This document shows positions 34,451 through 51,000 of a stretch of 64,000 nucleotides of DNA, one piece after another. The notes beneath the pieces were generated by a model that saw only the letters and a program-made list of their open reading frames with translations, was not told the DNA's origin and made no database searches. The DNA is from Sinonovacula constricta (lineage: Eukaryota > Mollusca > Bivalvia > Cardiida > Solecurtidae). Position 1 is the stretch's first letter. Every line of letters begins with the position of its first letter. The stretch spans positions 65,712,438-65,776,437 of the forward strand of contig CM017561.1 in NCBI GenBank assembly GCA_007844125.1, written 5' to 3'. The translations under genes and the position numbers were made by a program.

Positions 34451-35878
34451 TCAAAAGTCCATGAGTGGTTCGCACGTGCGCTGGATCAGTTCCTGGACGA
34501 CTCCCATGTTCAAGCGGAGCCTCGGTGAGACGTCGTTATGCACGATCACAACGTGGCCTACGCGTATTGTCTGCTCAGCAGCACCTCTCGTCTGTTGGCG
34601 CTCGCGCAGTGATGTCAGATAATCTCGTTTCCAGAACGTCCAGTACTGGCCAATGACGCGTCTATGTTGGTCCATGCGCCGTGTTGAGTCATCATTGGTG
34701 AAGATTCTCCCAACGTTATCGTCTGCGTCGGAGGTCTCATATGCAGGGGCGGACGTCAACTTTTGCCGTAGAGCAGGTGAGCGGGGGTTAACGGATTGGG
34801 ATCGTCGCAAGACGAAGAAACGTACGTCAGTGGTCGGTCGTTTTAAATTGCCTCCACCTCGGTGTCGACCGTCTGTAGTGTGTGTAGGTCAATGGACGCA
34901 TTGCCAAGTACGTTCCTTATGGTTTTCTTTGTGATGCCAATAAGCCGCTCCCGCCAGTCACCATACCAGGGCACACGTTGTGGTTTTGAACTTCCATTCT
35001 GTACCTTGAACAGCTAAGCAGGCTTGTGTGTTATGTGAAAGTAAACGAAGGTGACTGGCTGCCCCTCTGAAGGTGGTTGCGTTGTCGGACATCATTATCT
35101 GTGGCACTGATGGTCGGCTGACAAATCGTCTGAAAGCCATCATAAATCTTTCTTCCGACAAATTAGGAACGATTTTAAGGTAAACTGCTCGTGTACTGGC
35201 GCAGGTAAATAAACATATGTAAACCTTCTGTAGACCAGTCTTCTCTTTGACTTACAATGCGCCCGTGAAGTCGCTAACCCTATCCTTCGGGAGTGGTGGG
35301 GAAGTAGGGGCTCTGTAGGGTCTGCCGTTGATCTTTAAACACGTAGTGCACTTGCGTAAAATGCCTTTCACTCGCTGTCTGATAGAAGGTATCCAGTATC
35401 GTTGACTCACTCGCGTAACAGTCTGAGAAACGCCCGCGTGTAGTTGGCTGTGATAAGAGTCTTTTATGATCAATGTTGTAAGATGACTCTTAGAAGGCAG
35501 AAGATATGGAAATCGTGTGTCTGCAGGTACCCGCGCGCTGTGAATCCTCCCAACACATCGAATGCAATCGTTTTCGTCAACGTAAAGCCGCACCTACTTG
35601 ATAATCGACTTACGTAGTGTGTTACATTTAAGCTCTTGCATAAAGTCAGCCTAACTGCGGCTCTGAACACTTCGTATCAGTGACATCTCGGCAACGTTCA
35701 ACTCAGCTACAGATAAGTAACCACTCTTACGAATTACGGCTGTTGATCGGCAATTTCTTACAAATCTGTAGACATAATCAATGATGCGGAGTAACTTCCG
35801 GTAACTGCTGTGACGTTCGTAGTCGACTATGACGTGCACGTCAGTAGATGACGTCACGTTGGTGGTTTGGAAAAACAC
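34451..35878 (-). pseudogene. BEL/Pao integrase and C-terminal domain
   Basis: In order on the minus strand: VDYERHSSYRKLLRIIDYVYRF (about 35840-35775); zinc-binding HHCC region with RFPYLLPSKSHLTTLII, H..LHAG and CTTC (35510-35330); the catalytic-core start VSDFTGAL (about 35275) followed at once by a TAA; CASTRAVYLKIVPNLSEERF; the second Asp in MMSDNATTF (about 35090); the third catalytic region WRERLIG (about 34960). After further frame breaks, IRVGHVVIVHNDVSPRLRLNMG (about 34560-34490) matches the DUF5641-like domain that ends Pao integrases. Several stops and frameshifts. It would insert the element DNA into the genome. Confidence 0.8.
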
Positions 35879-35898
35879 GCTCTCTCCTTGTATTGTCT

Positions 35899-35965
35899 CT
35901 TCTTCTTCGTCTTCTTCTTCTTCTTCTTCTTCTTCTTCTTCTTCTTCTTCTTCTCTTCTTCTTCT
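35899..35965. repeat. (CTT)n / (AAG)n microsatellite
   Basis: About 20 CTT-type units on + (AAG/GAA on -). On the coding minus strand it gives a run of Glu then Lys within the linker after SVLWREGPPWLRDMSKWP, showing growth of a simple repeat inside the dead pol gene. Confidence 0.95.
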
Positions 35966-36059
35966 AACAATGTTGTCTCGATTCTTCTGTTGTTAGCCCA
36001 AGACGGCCATTTACTCATGTCTCTAAGCCATGGCGGACCTTCTCTCCATAGCACACTAC

Positions 36060-36508
36060 TCATAAACTGAGACGCTGGGATGCCGCATGTCTGGAGATTC
36101 GCCGGTTTGTCATCTGTCGGACAACACTGCCATTCTGTGTCAGAAATGGGTGCCGTATTTCTTGTACTCTGTTTCTTTCAAAACTTTTTAAACATTTTGT
36201 AGACTGGATCCAATGAAGCGTGATCTGAGTGTCTGACCAGCAAACTATTTTTTGCATGTGACCGCTTTCATGACGTGATGTGCGACACGTGCACCGATGA
36301 GCGCTGCCATGAGTTCAAGCCTTGGTAGTGACAGCTCTTTCAATGGCGCCAATCGGTTCTTGGCGAAGATGAATGTTGAACTCATCTTAGTTGTCAGATA
36401 TGCAACGGCTCCGTAAGCACGTGCGCTCGCGTCAACAAACACGTGTAGAACGGGATCTTCAGACAAACTGTCAGAAAAGTATCTTCGCGGAAATGATGTT
36501 GTCATCAC
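36060..36508 (-). pseudogene. BEL/Pao RNase H
   Basis: [18 protein letters not shown] carries the first catalytic Asp and [19 protein letters not shown] carries the Glu helix (36460-36270). After a frame change near 36250, CWSDTQITLHWIQ (about 36240-36200) carries the next Asp, then FERNRVQEIR. A frame break at about 36060 precedes the next block. Degrades the RNA strand during reverse transcription; here broken. Confidence 0.8.
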
Positions 36509-37560
36509 TGTGTAGTCTGCAATCTATATCCAGTTCCCTTTCTCGTGTACCGGAAACGGCGTATCCTACTCGTATTTTCTCTTCCACAGGTCTTGAGTAG
36601 TTTCGCCTGAATTGTGACAGGCGCCAACATGCCAAGAGGGTCGTATATCTTCGACGTCTGTTGAAGAATGTCACGTTTCGTCGGGTCTTTATGTGCGTTG
36701 AAAGAGCGTACAACAAAGGACATCAGATCTGCTTCCGGTTCCCATAATAAACCCAACACTTTGGCCACTCGATCTCTGTCTAACACATCTTTAACCTCTG
36801 CAACGGTCCTCAACGCTTGGGAAGTTAATGTCCACGATCTAAGGTTGAAGCCGCCGGCCACAGTCAAGTCACGTGACTGCCGGAAATAGTTCAATACATC
36901 GACTTCTGTTGAAAACCTCGACACGACGTTGTCGACATACAGATCACTGTTGAAAATACTGGCAGCAGGGTTGTCTTCGTTCATGCTCAAGTGTTTCAAT
37001 AATGTTGCGCTTAGAATAAATGGCGAACATGTTGCTCCGAATAGGACCGCTTGAAAGCGATAAGTTGTCAGTGGACTGCTAGGGTCTGTAGGGTCCGGCA
37101 GCCATAAGAATCTGGTCGCATCATGGTCCTCTTCATGCAGCATAATATTGAGAAATGCCTTCTTAATGTCTGAGACAACACCGTACTTGCCTACGCGAAA
37201 CTTCATCAATAGCGTGGTAAGATCATTGAGTTCCGGTGGCGTCGACATTAAACAGTCATTTAGACTTGCACTTCCGGTTGCCTGTCTGCAGCTGCAATCA
37301 AAAACAATTCTCACTGGCGTAGCAGAGTCTTTCTTTACTCCGTGGTGTGCAATGTAATGCAGCCACGTCGGTGTCTCTTCTTTTTCAACCCTTTAAATAA
37401 TCATCTTCTATGATTTTGCTGTACTGTGCAAGCATTTTCGTGTTTTTCCTCAATCTTCTAACTGTGCCCTCCGTTCTCTTCTTTGCTACCTCATAGTTGG
37501 TTGGCAGATTCGGATTATCTTCTTTCCATGGCAGCCTCATTGTATTTACCATCCTCAAAT
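36505..37560 (-). pseudogene. BEL/Pao reverse transcriptase
   Basis: The upstream linker (LPWKEDNPNLPTNYEVAKKR, about 37540) ends at a TGA near 37395 and a frameshift. The RT core is then open from about 37314: FDCSCRQATGSASLNDCL, motif A VVSDIKKAFLNI, LPDPTDPSSPLTTYRFQAVL, motif B FGATCSPFIL and motif C LYVDNVV (the YVDN form often seen in Pao-type RTs), then KVLGLLWEPEAD and SKIYDPLGMLAPV of the connection. The best preserved domain of the element. It would copy the element RNA into DNA. Confidence 0.85.
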
Positions 37561-37641
37561 GAAATGCACTTATTTTGATAACTCTTTAAGTGGTCAACTG
37601 CACTTGTCTGCTCTACATCTTCCGGTGAAATTCCCAAAGTC

Positions 37642-38126
37642 TCAATATCCTAGAAAAGGGACACATCTGTGGCTGCGTGTGCAGCGATGACATCCATAAC
37701 GCTCGTTCTGCAATGTGCACTCTCCGGAAGTGGCCCTGACAGGAAGTAGCCAAGGTGGGATACAACTGCCGGGGGACCATTGCCGCAGATGATCATCACC
37801 AACGATGTCCCAGTAGTGGTCGGCACCAATCAGTAGTGGTATTTGAAAGTCGTCGTCAGACGATATGGGGTGGGCGAGCTTAAGGCTACAGGGGTATGGT
37901 AGATTAGTGACGCATGACCGGAAGTAGTTCGACAGTGGCTTGGCAATCACAGGAACTATAAGAACACGTACCGGAATCAAGTTGTACAGTAGTCGTATCT
38001 AAGCGCTGAATCGTTTGGGCTGGGTCTCCCAACGCAGAGATGCTTGATGACGTCAGTTCCGTCACCTTTTAGCTGTAGACGACTGGCCATATCATGTGTG
38101 ACAAAAGAGCGCTGTGCCCCCCTCAA
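37642..38126 (-). pseudogene. BEL/Pao aspartic protease, C-side, broken
   Basis: Immediately after the inverted fragment the minus strand reads RGAQRSFVTHDMASRLQLKG, the second half of the protease active-site region (normally Asp-Ser-Gly-Ala). Further on, stops and a frameshift occur; blocks such as LAHPISSDDDFQIPLLIGADHYWDIV (about 37880-37805, here seen in shifted frame) match the end of the protease domain, where these elements have an 'ilIGaD.yw.i' motif. Not functional. Confidence 0.65.
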
Positions 38127-38266
38127 CATAACACATAAGCCTGCTTAGCTGTTCAAGGTACAGAATGGAAGTTCATACCACAACGTGCGCCCTGGTATGG
38201 TGGCTGGTGGGAGCGGCTTATTGGCATCACAAAGAAAACCATAAGGAAGGTACTTGGCAATGCGTC
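38127..38266 (+). repeat. Inverted 140-bp copy of the element's integrase region
   Basis: The + strand here matches the minus strand of 34895-35034 almost base for base, with scattered substitutions. It sits between the halves of the protease active-site motif, so it is an insertion into the element in the opposite orientation. See findings. Confidence 0.85.
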
Positions 38267-38269
38267 AAA

Positions 38270-38632
38270 ATCCATCAAAATGTTAGCGTCGATGTAATTA
38301 CGGCTAGAATATACTGGTGCGACTGCGGTTTTTAGTTGCACGGTAGTGGGGGATGACTTCACAGTGGAGTGAAGTACTTTTGCACCGGTGTTATTGTTGC
38401 TAGCATTTCCGGACGAAACGTCAGACTGATAACCTGCCACAGATGCTCCTCTTTCGCTAAGTATCGCCTTCTCTCGCGTATTATCGCACAGCCAAGTATG
38501 GTGCTTTCGCTCACATTTTCTGCAGCGAAATGTCGAAGGACAATTCCTTGCTTGAGGATGGCAACTTAAACAATTAAAACACAGTCGTTTTTCTTTTACA
38601 ATAAACAGTCTCTTGTCAATGTCGATAACCAT
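38270..38632 (-). pseudogene. BEL/Pao gag zinc knuckles and protease N-side
   Basis: Begins near 38632 and contains RLCFNCLSCHPQARNC and CRKCERKHHTWLC, the two zinc knuckles typical of BEL/Pao gag (about 38590-38475). A Ser/Asn/Thr-rich linker follows, then AVAPVYSSRNYIDANILMD, which is the approach to the aspartic protease active site. At this point the frame runs into the inverted 140-bp integrase fragment (38127-38266). Confidence 0.75.
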
Positions 38633-38639
38633 AAAACAG

Positions 38640-39548
38640 ACCCCGTTATGTTTTTTTTTTCAGAAAACACACAATTCACTGACTTCTTCTACATATCACG
38701 GTCGAATGTAATATTGGCACCTACGTCACTGCGCTTCTGTTCACTTCCGTTCACCCGGGCGCTTGAATGGAACGCAGCTGTCGAATTTGACGTGTTTTTA
38801 GAAGAAGCGAAGATCTGTGATGTTTGCAGCGGGTGACGGCAGCTGTAGTAGGTTGGACATGTAGGCAGCGGTGATCTTCTGTTTCCGTCCATACTTCTGT
38901 TGAAGCAAACGGATAGCTTGCTGGTAGTTGGTGTTACACAATGTAATTCCTTCGACTGTTCTCGCAGCCTCATTCGTACAGAAATGACTTCAGATACGCA
39001 AATGTCTGTACTTCCGTTAAATGATCATTGTTGCGCACGGCTGACGAAAATGAATCCCAAAATGTCGGCTAGCTCATCAAATCTCCATTAAACGAGGGCA
39101 GCGTTAACCTTGGTAAATTATGTGCCATCGGTTGAACACCTACATGAGGTAGGCACTCGCGTGCCTCGGGTACTATCGGCAATAGTGTGTGCAGGATTGA
39201 AGACTGGTTGGTATCCTCGATTTCCTTCGCATGGCACGTGAGTGTTGTATTAGAGCCGCTCAAAGCTCTCTCAAAATTGTTCTTGTATCTGTGCAATTTA
39301 CGTTTAAGATGAAAACTGTATAAAGCTGTTTCTTTTAGATCCGTTGCAATGCTATCGGTGTTATTTGCAGTTTTTTCGTCGATAGACTTCAACAATTCCA
39401 TAACTTCATTAAAAGTCTGAAAGGACAGCTCAAAACATCTTGTTGGTTATCTTCTTTTGTCGTTTCAAGTTCCACGAGTAGTTCTTCAATTGAAGCCCGG
39501 TGTGCCTCTCTTGCCGATAATAGTTTTTTTTTAAATTTTTTTTTCTTT
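38640..39548 (-). pseudogene. BEL/Pao gag, capsid part
   Basis: Reading on the minus strand: a Lys-rich start near 39530, a helical leader (AREAHRASIEELLVELE) and the conserved LPRLTLPSFNGDLMSW-like block at about 39120-39070, where Pao gag capsids begin. After a frameshift, VEGITLCNTNYQQAIRLL and YMSNLLQLPSP follow between 38960 and 38830. Stops occur around 38800 and 38650. Gag forms the virus-like particle. Broken in at least three places. Confidence 0.7.
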
Positions 39549-39589
39549 TTAATCCTGGTCAAGGCACCAAAATGTATGATTGTAATAAG

Positions 39590-39697
39590 TGACTCAAATA
39601 CGTTGTGTGGGTTCGTACCTGTTACTTTCGCAAAACTGACGTTACAATTATAACAATGATATAAACATGACGTAATAAGAACGTGAACGTTCGCGGC
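39590..39697 (-). repeat. 5' LTR core of the BEL/Pao element
   Basis: Partner of 34172-34268. Directly inside it (minus strand, about 39570-39550) lies TTTTGGTGCCTTGACCAGG, which fits the place of a tRNA primer-binding site. Contains TGACGTAA, a CRE-like site that could belong to the LTR promoter. Confidence 0.7.
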
Positions 39698-39770
39698 GAC
39701 GTCATACGACGTCGCGCAAAAATCCCAACAAATAGCTTTTTCCATCACAATAACTGGGACATTGAATCAT

Positions 39771-40740
39771 CTTCAACCAGTGTTTCGCTCTTACACGAAG
39801 AAGGACGAGGAGAAGATGAATATCCACTTCCGAGAGACCACGAAAGTGCTACTGAATGCCAATAATCCTTTTGCTCCCCATGCATTGTGTCTGAGACTCA
39901 ACGTCAATTATGGTAGACAGACCACCTAGAAACACCAAAAGTAGGGAATGTCTCCGCCAGAAAGAGGCTTTACCAGAGGTTCTGGTCTATGCTAAGCAAC
40001 TGTGAAGCCTAGAGCGACACAAGGTACCTGCAGAGGAAGTCGCTAGCCAGAAAGTCCAAAACAACATGGCACAGAAGAGAACTTATGCTGAAATGTGTAC
40101 TACAGAGCTGTAGAACATGGCTACCAAATCCAGAGGGTGTGAGTTACATGGGACATAAATGAAAGTGACCTACTAATGTTAATCTTGTACTCTAAGAAAT
40201 GTAACGAAACGTTACTTATATTGTAAAACGTGCTCATTTTATCATTGAATTGGAATTAATAAATAGTTTATGGAAAATCATGAGTGTTGTTTTTCTTCTT
40301 CATTTATATTATTATGACATAACAAACAAAAATCAAGTATTTAAAACAGTGTTAATTTTCTGGCATAAATGTGGTGAGGGAAGAATTGAGAGAATGAAAG
40401 TATTTAGTAACACATGATTTATTTGCAAACTTTTATGATAAATTTCACAAATCATAATAAAATATAAATTAAAATATATATGAAAACTAAAAGAATGAAA
40501 TAAAGAAATAACAAAAAATTATAAGAAATAACAAAATCAATCAACAAAGTAAGAAAGAAAACAAATAAAGACTTATGTTTAATTAAATAAAAAAAGAATA
40601 AAAAGAAACTGATAGAATAATTTCTGGTATTTAGGATTGCGTAATTGGTATATTCACAACTATTTTCTTTACAAACTGTGAATGACTTTGTTCAACCCCC
40701 AAATAAAGCATACATAAGCTTGGATCTTGAGCAATACCTG
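39771..40740. other. No firm feature; AT-rich after 40.2 kb
   Basis: 39771-40150 is less AT-rich and could be part of an LTR or leader of another retroelement, but no protein family can be named. A 13-bp palindrome TAACGAAACGTTA occurs near 40202. 40280-40640 is very A-rich. Confidence 0.3.
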
Positions 40741-41511
40741 TGTGACAGACACATCGTTACAGACTGTGGCAGCCTGGCTTATCAGAAAACAGATGCCCAC
40801 ACATGCTGGGTGGGTGAATAAATGGAGGGGGGCGGGTAACTTATATAAGGGTTTTTAGATGCCTTTAAGGTTAAGCTAGTCAGGTTAAGGAGTTGTTTAT
40901 CGTAGTGGTATTAATGACGTATTTCGCATGACGTAGCATTCGCGTTACAGCTAGAAAGAAAAGGAGCATGCTAAAAAATCATTTGTTTATTTTTAACTGG
41001 GTTTCGTGAATGTTCTGGAGACTTTTGCGTTCTAGAAATTCTTTGGGTCTATAAAAGGGTGTGTTAGCCGATTTAAGGGAAGTAAAGGTCATAAAGTTCA
41101 AACGTAGAGTTTTGGACATAAAGTTTGGACAGACAGTTTGGAAATAATTCCATCTTCTATATTAAACCTTTCTTTGTTGGAACTTTCGTGGACTTACTAT
41201 ATTCTACAGTGATATAAATATTAAAGTGTTGGATTTGGAATTATATTATTTACATTCGTGTATTGTTCTACATTTGGATATTTTAACTGTGCGTATCAAT
41301 GAGGACATTCTACCGAAAACTCTTCAGAATTGTTCGAAGTTGGATTATTAATGGAACACCTCCTAAAGGTTCAAACTGTAAGGTAACATTTATTTTGCAT
41401 TCTTAAATTGTCTGATATATTTGTTATTTTCTTGTTACGTCATCGATTTAATTGTTTATTAAAATAAACATTTTTGTACTAGTTTGTTGCTGGCTTGTTC
41501 TTTCTGTTACA
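40741..41511 (+). mobile_element. Possible solo LTR
   Basis: Begins TGTGACAG and ends CTGTTACA, which are near-perfect inverted ends of the TG...CA type. Inside, in promoter order, lie TATAAAAGG at about 41052 and AATAAA at about 41463. The ~771-bp size is reasonable for a gypsy-type LTR. No flanking 4-5 bp duplication was found and there is no internal region next to it, so this is a suggestion. Confidence 0.35.
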
Positions 41512-42204
41512 CCATTTCGTCGTTTAGTACCCGTGCCATTTTAATTATAAACCTTACATAGCGAAACCGGTCGTAACACAGATAAGGTGCAAGAAAAGCT
41601 GTGATGGAAAGCATAGTTTGTATTTTAACAATAAAATACGTTGAACGATGCACACTAACAAACTTTGCATTTAACCCATGTAAGGAATATTGAACCGACA
41701 GCATTTGTTAAAACCATAGTACTGCACTGCTAACAGGTAAGATATTTTGGTATAACTGGCCCGAAGTGGACATGGTACGAAGAGATGGTACCCATTTCTA
41801 GAAACCAATTTTTACAAAACAGACTTGTCCAGATACAGCCGAGATGTTTCTTGGTAACTGCAACAACAGCGCAGTGACAAATTTTAACTGCATGCATCCC
41901 GCATTGAACGAAAGCAGACAAAATCACTCTCGAAGTTGAATTTTCATAAGAAAAAAATCCTGTGTTATTATGATCGTAATTAGGAGAAATAAATTTGCGA
42001 CCCAAATAATAAATATTGCAAAATGTGGAAAAATACAGGTAAGGATTTAAGGAAGGTGTTTGTCCGCCTTTGTTCAAACGAACAGAAGGGATTTTGTTCT
42101 GGAAGGATTTTGTCCGTAGTCCGTTTTAGAGATAACCCAAATTAAAGAATTATGTATCGAGTTGCAAAAATGTTAAAGGAAAGATTTGTTGTTAAGTTTA
42201 TAAT
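41512..42204. other. No recognised feature
   Basis: AT-rich. The open stretch 42077-41730 on the minus strand has no family similarity. Confidence 0.3.
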
Positions 42205-42610
42205 GTTTCTTATAATCTAGTGATCTGCAGCTATAGTAAGCATGATATATAGCAATTATATTTACCATTTTTTTTCGTTCGATCAAAAATGTTGCTGTTG
42301 CAAACATTTAAAAACATATGTAACAGAAAAGAGAACGTTTATGGAAATATGTAAATATATTTTGTGTTGCCCTAAGTTGCCCTAAGTATAAAGTATAAAT
42401 TTATACTGAAAAATGTTGATTATTAGTTAATTTTTACCGTAATAATACTTTTCATTAGATAATATTGTTCTACATGGTTTGTATAAAATGTCTTGCTTTG
42501 GCAGTTGCAGTTAGACTTTTTTCTCAAGTCCAAATGAACAGTGTACTGGATAATGACGGTAATTTGATGATGTGTGCACAGTCTGTTATGTTTTGATCCA
42601 GGGTTTGATA
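42205..42610. repeat. Diverged dispersed repeat, related to 1880-2310
   Basis: Partner of 1880-2310 in the same orientation (shared blocks listed there). It contains an extra internal duplication GTTGCCCTAAGTTGCCCTAAG near 42370. Confidence 0.55.
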
Positions 42611-42869
42611 AAGGTTTTGATTTGAAATTCAATTCAATAATATGTATATTTTAAAGAAAAGAACTTGATTTGAAAAAAAGTAAAATAGATGCAAAATTCC
42701 AGTGAACAGTTTTGTTGCAGCTGACTGGCCTGTGAATACCTTTATTCCGTGCCTTTTCATTTTTTAAATGTATGTTTCAATACCCATAGGATTTCTCCAT
42801 GATTACAACAATGTTACCTGTGCTGAGTGGCAGTCGTGAAGAATCCCCCGTGCATGTAATCTATTGATC

Positions 42870-47874
<5,005 letters not shown>

Positions 47875-48030
47875 TTATTTCATTGTAAGATTGTTAAAAT
47901 ATTTATTAGTGTTTGCACACAAGTAAACAACTACAACATCAGTTACCATTGTGAGAACGAGTCCAGCCCCGACACAGATGAACACGATAATGTTGTTGAG
48001 GAGTATATTTTCAAACGACGTAAAACAGCC
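47875..48030 (-). CDS. Tetraspanin last exon, fourth membrane helix
   Basis: Acceptor TCGTTTCAG. Starts GCF, the last loop cysteine, then a hydrophobic helix (IIVFICVGAGLVLTMVTDVV) and a short tail with a juxtamembrane Cys (YLCANTNKYFNN) that could be palmitoylated. TAA at 47875-47877. Confidence 0.85.
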   Translation of the reverse strand, partial: GCFTSFENILLNNIIVFICVGAGLVLTMVTDVVVVYLCANTNKYFNNLTMK

Positions 48031-51000
48031 CTGAAACGAAAACGACAATGTTATTGAGAAGTGTATATTGTATTTCGAAACAAAGTGATGCAGCCATGAA
48101 AAAGTCATTTGTTGATAAATAGTATACGTTCAAACGATATAAAACAGACATGAAAAAAAAAAAGTGGTAATGTAGCTTAGATTTCAGTGGCGGATCCAGG
48201 GTTCCTTTCTGTGTTTGTGCGGGCCGAAGGCAGGGGTAGTGGAGGTAAGGTTTAACTGAGTCTTACACAAATAGTATAACTCAGTGCGTTTTAAGACAGT
48301 TTAGGTGTAAATACTTGCTTACTCGTTTTATCTGTAGCATTGGACACATATGTGAAAAACAATCACATTACACATACTACTAGCACGTACTAGTGCCATA
48401 TGAATGTGAATACACAGAAGGTAGTTTTGACAATTTCGGAGGTGAGGGTCCAGCTCCTGCGACCCCCGCCCGTTAGATCCGATCATGAAGGCAGCTATGA
48501 CATATGTCCAGGAATTACGAGCTTGTTTTGAAGTTCTAAATACCTTGTAAGATTCAAAATCCAGTAATTCACGTCGATGCTGGGACAACTAGTCATGGAG
48601 TAATTGTATGTGGCAGTGATTGAAAACTTTACCAGAACTGTTTGTTCATGCATACATAAAACAAAGTGCTTTGCTCTGCATACTTAAGCTGCTAGGCAAG
48701 AATGTACATTGGTAAATAGTCACTTTAACATTTATATTGGTCATTAGAATAAATGTTTAAAGTACCGTGGTTAATTTTATGGTTGGCAATGCAGTAATAG
48801 TTAAAGGGCTAATAATCTGCAATCAGCAAATGAGTCCATTTACGTAGCCAAGGGAGATAATTATGTGCGACAGAAAAGACCGTTTACTTTCGCAGTTATA
48901 CTTCTTGATTTAGTATATATATCAACAAATATTAAATGTGTCACTCGCTAAAGGACAGAGTACGGTTTTTTTTTCTATTTCAGTCTTATATCCATTCTTT
49001 TCATTAACATATGTCATACCTGAGTAAAGAGCTGGTCGTTGATTTGAGCCTCTGATGCCGGTGGTCCGACAGCTGGAATGATGTACCGCTCTGTGATCCC
49101 TTGGCACTTTTGAATGCCGGGCGTGTTATCAGTGTCCCGACAGCAACTTCGGGGCACGAACTCTATAATGAGGTTGGCCTTCTTTACCCCTGATACTGTC
49201 ACGATATAAGGTTAGTAGCGTACAGTTGGGCGGGTTAATTATACATCAGTGGTTAAATACACGACGGTTGTTGTTGGCACAAGGATTAATGTTGTTGAAA
49301 CACTACTACAACACACAATTGTTAATAGTTTATATGGGTTAATGACACAGTTGATTAAATAACAACACTGTTATAATAGTTTAAAATGCAATCTGTAAGG
49401 GTCATTCGAACAGTTGTCAATTGGTCAAAGGCAAAAAGAACAAAAACAGTAAGTTGTCCATGTTTAATATACGTTACGAAATTAACCCTCATGTTTGGAA
49501 ATCTTGAACTTAGCATAATTTTGTTTTTATTTTAAACGATTACATCAGTATGTAAGTGTTATGACATTAGGCTTATAAGTTTTTAACCACTTAATCTGAA
49601 TTTTGATCATTTTCTTATCGATCTTAAACGCAATACAGAGGGTCCTAGTATTACGTCATTAATGCGTTTAATAAAAAACGGTTATTAAATTAGTTTTAAT
49701 CAAGGCCCTTTTAAATGTCGCCGTTAAAACAAGGTTTAATTATAGAAAAGTAAATGCAAGAGGGGGCATTGTGTCAACACCAGACCAAACAATCAGTCTG
49801 TGGTCACGGGCTATCTTCAAACATTGCTGATAATAAAACGTTTTGCACAAAGGCGGTAATGCCTTTATGTTCTTAGACACATTACATGCTATTGATAAAT
49901 GTTTACTTCTAAAAACAAAATATAATTGTATTTCTTTTATTTCTTCTAGCTGTGAAGCGTCATAGTAGAGAGGTGACCAAAATCTGGTGACGTCACCATG
50001 CATGTATAGACCGCAAGGGGAGGTAAACGTTACAAGCACAATGCATAGGTTGATACTGCTGCTGTTTAAAACGGACTGAGTTAGTGAAACATGGGAAAAT
50101 AGATACAAGTTTACAAATAACACTTCACGAGACACATAGGTCAACGACACAACAGTTTATAATTGGAGAAAACAACGACAACCTGGAGTCAGAAGTGAAA
50201 ATGACCACGTGGATACTGATTAACAAATTAATTTAGAAATCACATACAGTGATCACTAGTGGTGGTGTAAGCGTACATTTGTCAAAATGGTTAAAGACAC
50301 AATCTGGCCAAAGTCATTGCCGGATCTAGAGGCAATGACATCGTGACACACCGCAGGAGAGGCGTCATACAAGGATAATCTAACAAGTGGTATGTGGTAA
50401 AGTAGTTAATCCATACCACGCTAAACTTACAAATATTCAACACTCCATTCCACGCTAAACTTGCAAATATTCAGCACTCTGCCTTAGATTCTGGCTAACA
50501 AACTGCATGCACTATCAAAGATTCATGATCATGGACCGTACAGCTACAAATACACTATTTGTATAAGCTTGATTATTTTGTGCAGGTTACGAATAAAAGG
50601 TTCAACGGCACCAAGCAAACTTACATCTGGTCAATACTTGCAAGTTCACACGCTACAATAGTAATATCAATATAATCGCGAAAACAACTGTCGTAAATAT
50701 GTCAATAATGAAGGTAAATATAAGTAAATTCAGTCAAATTCACCCTATTTTTTGCAACGAGTATTATAGATTTGATTGAAAATTACAAATTAATAGAAAA
50801 GCCAATACATTCTTCCATTCTGAATGAGGTCAATTTTGTGTTACAATAAATTAATGTAGTATCAGTTTCAGGTTTAGAAATACATAAGTAAATAGTAAGA
50901 AGATGAAAATCATGTTTTTACTATACTGAAGGTGTACCTGGCGGTGCGGACCTGGAGCTGTACCAGTGACTGTGTAGCTTGTAAGCGCCCCAGGACCATG

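Larger units (their letters stand above)
34083..39770 (-). mobile_element. Decayed BEL/Pao LTR retrotransposon
   Basis: Minus-strand element with the domain order gag - CCHC - protease - RT - RNase H - integrase - DUF5641-like, bounded by LTR-like direct repeats whose best match is 34172-34268 versus 39590-39697. Every domain has stops or frameshifts, the protease is split by an inverted fragment of the element's own integrase, and a (CTT)n tract has grown in the RNase H-integrase linker. The outer ends of the LTRs are not clear because the two LTRs have diverged. No envelope-like ORF is seen. The element is old and inactive. Confidence 0.88.
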
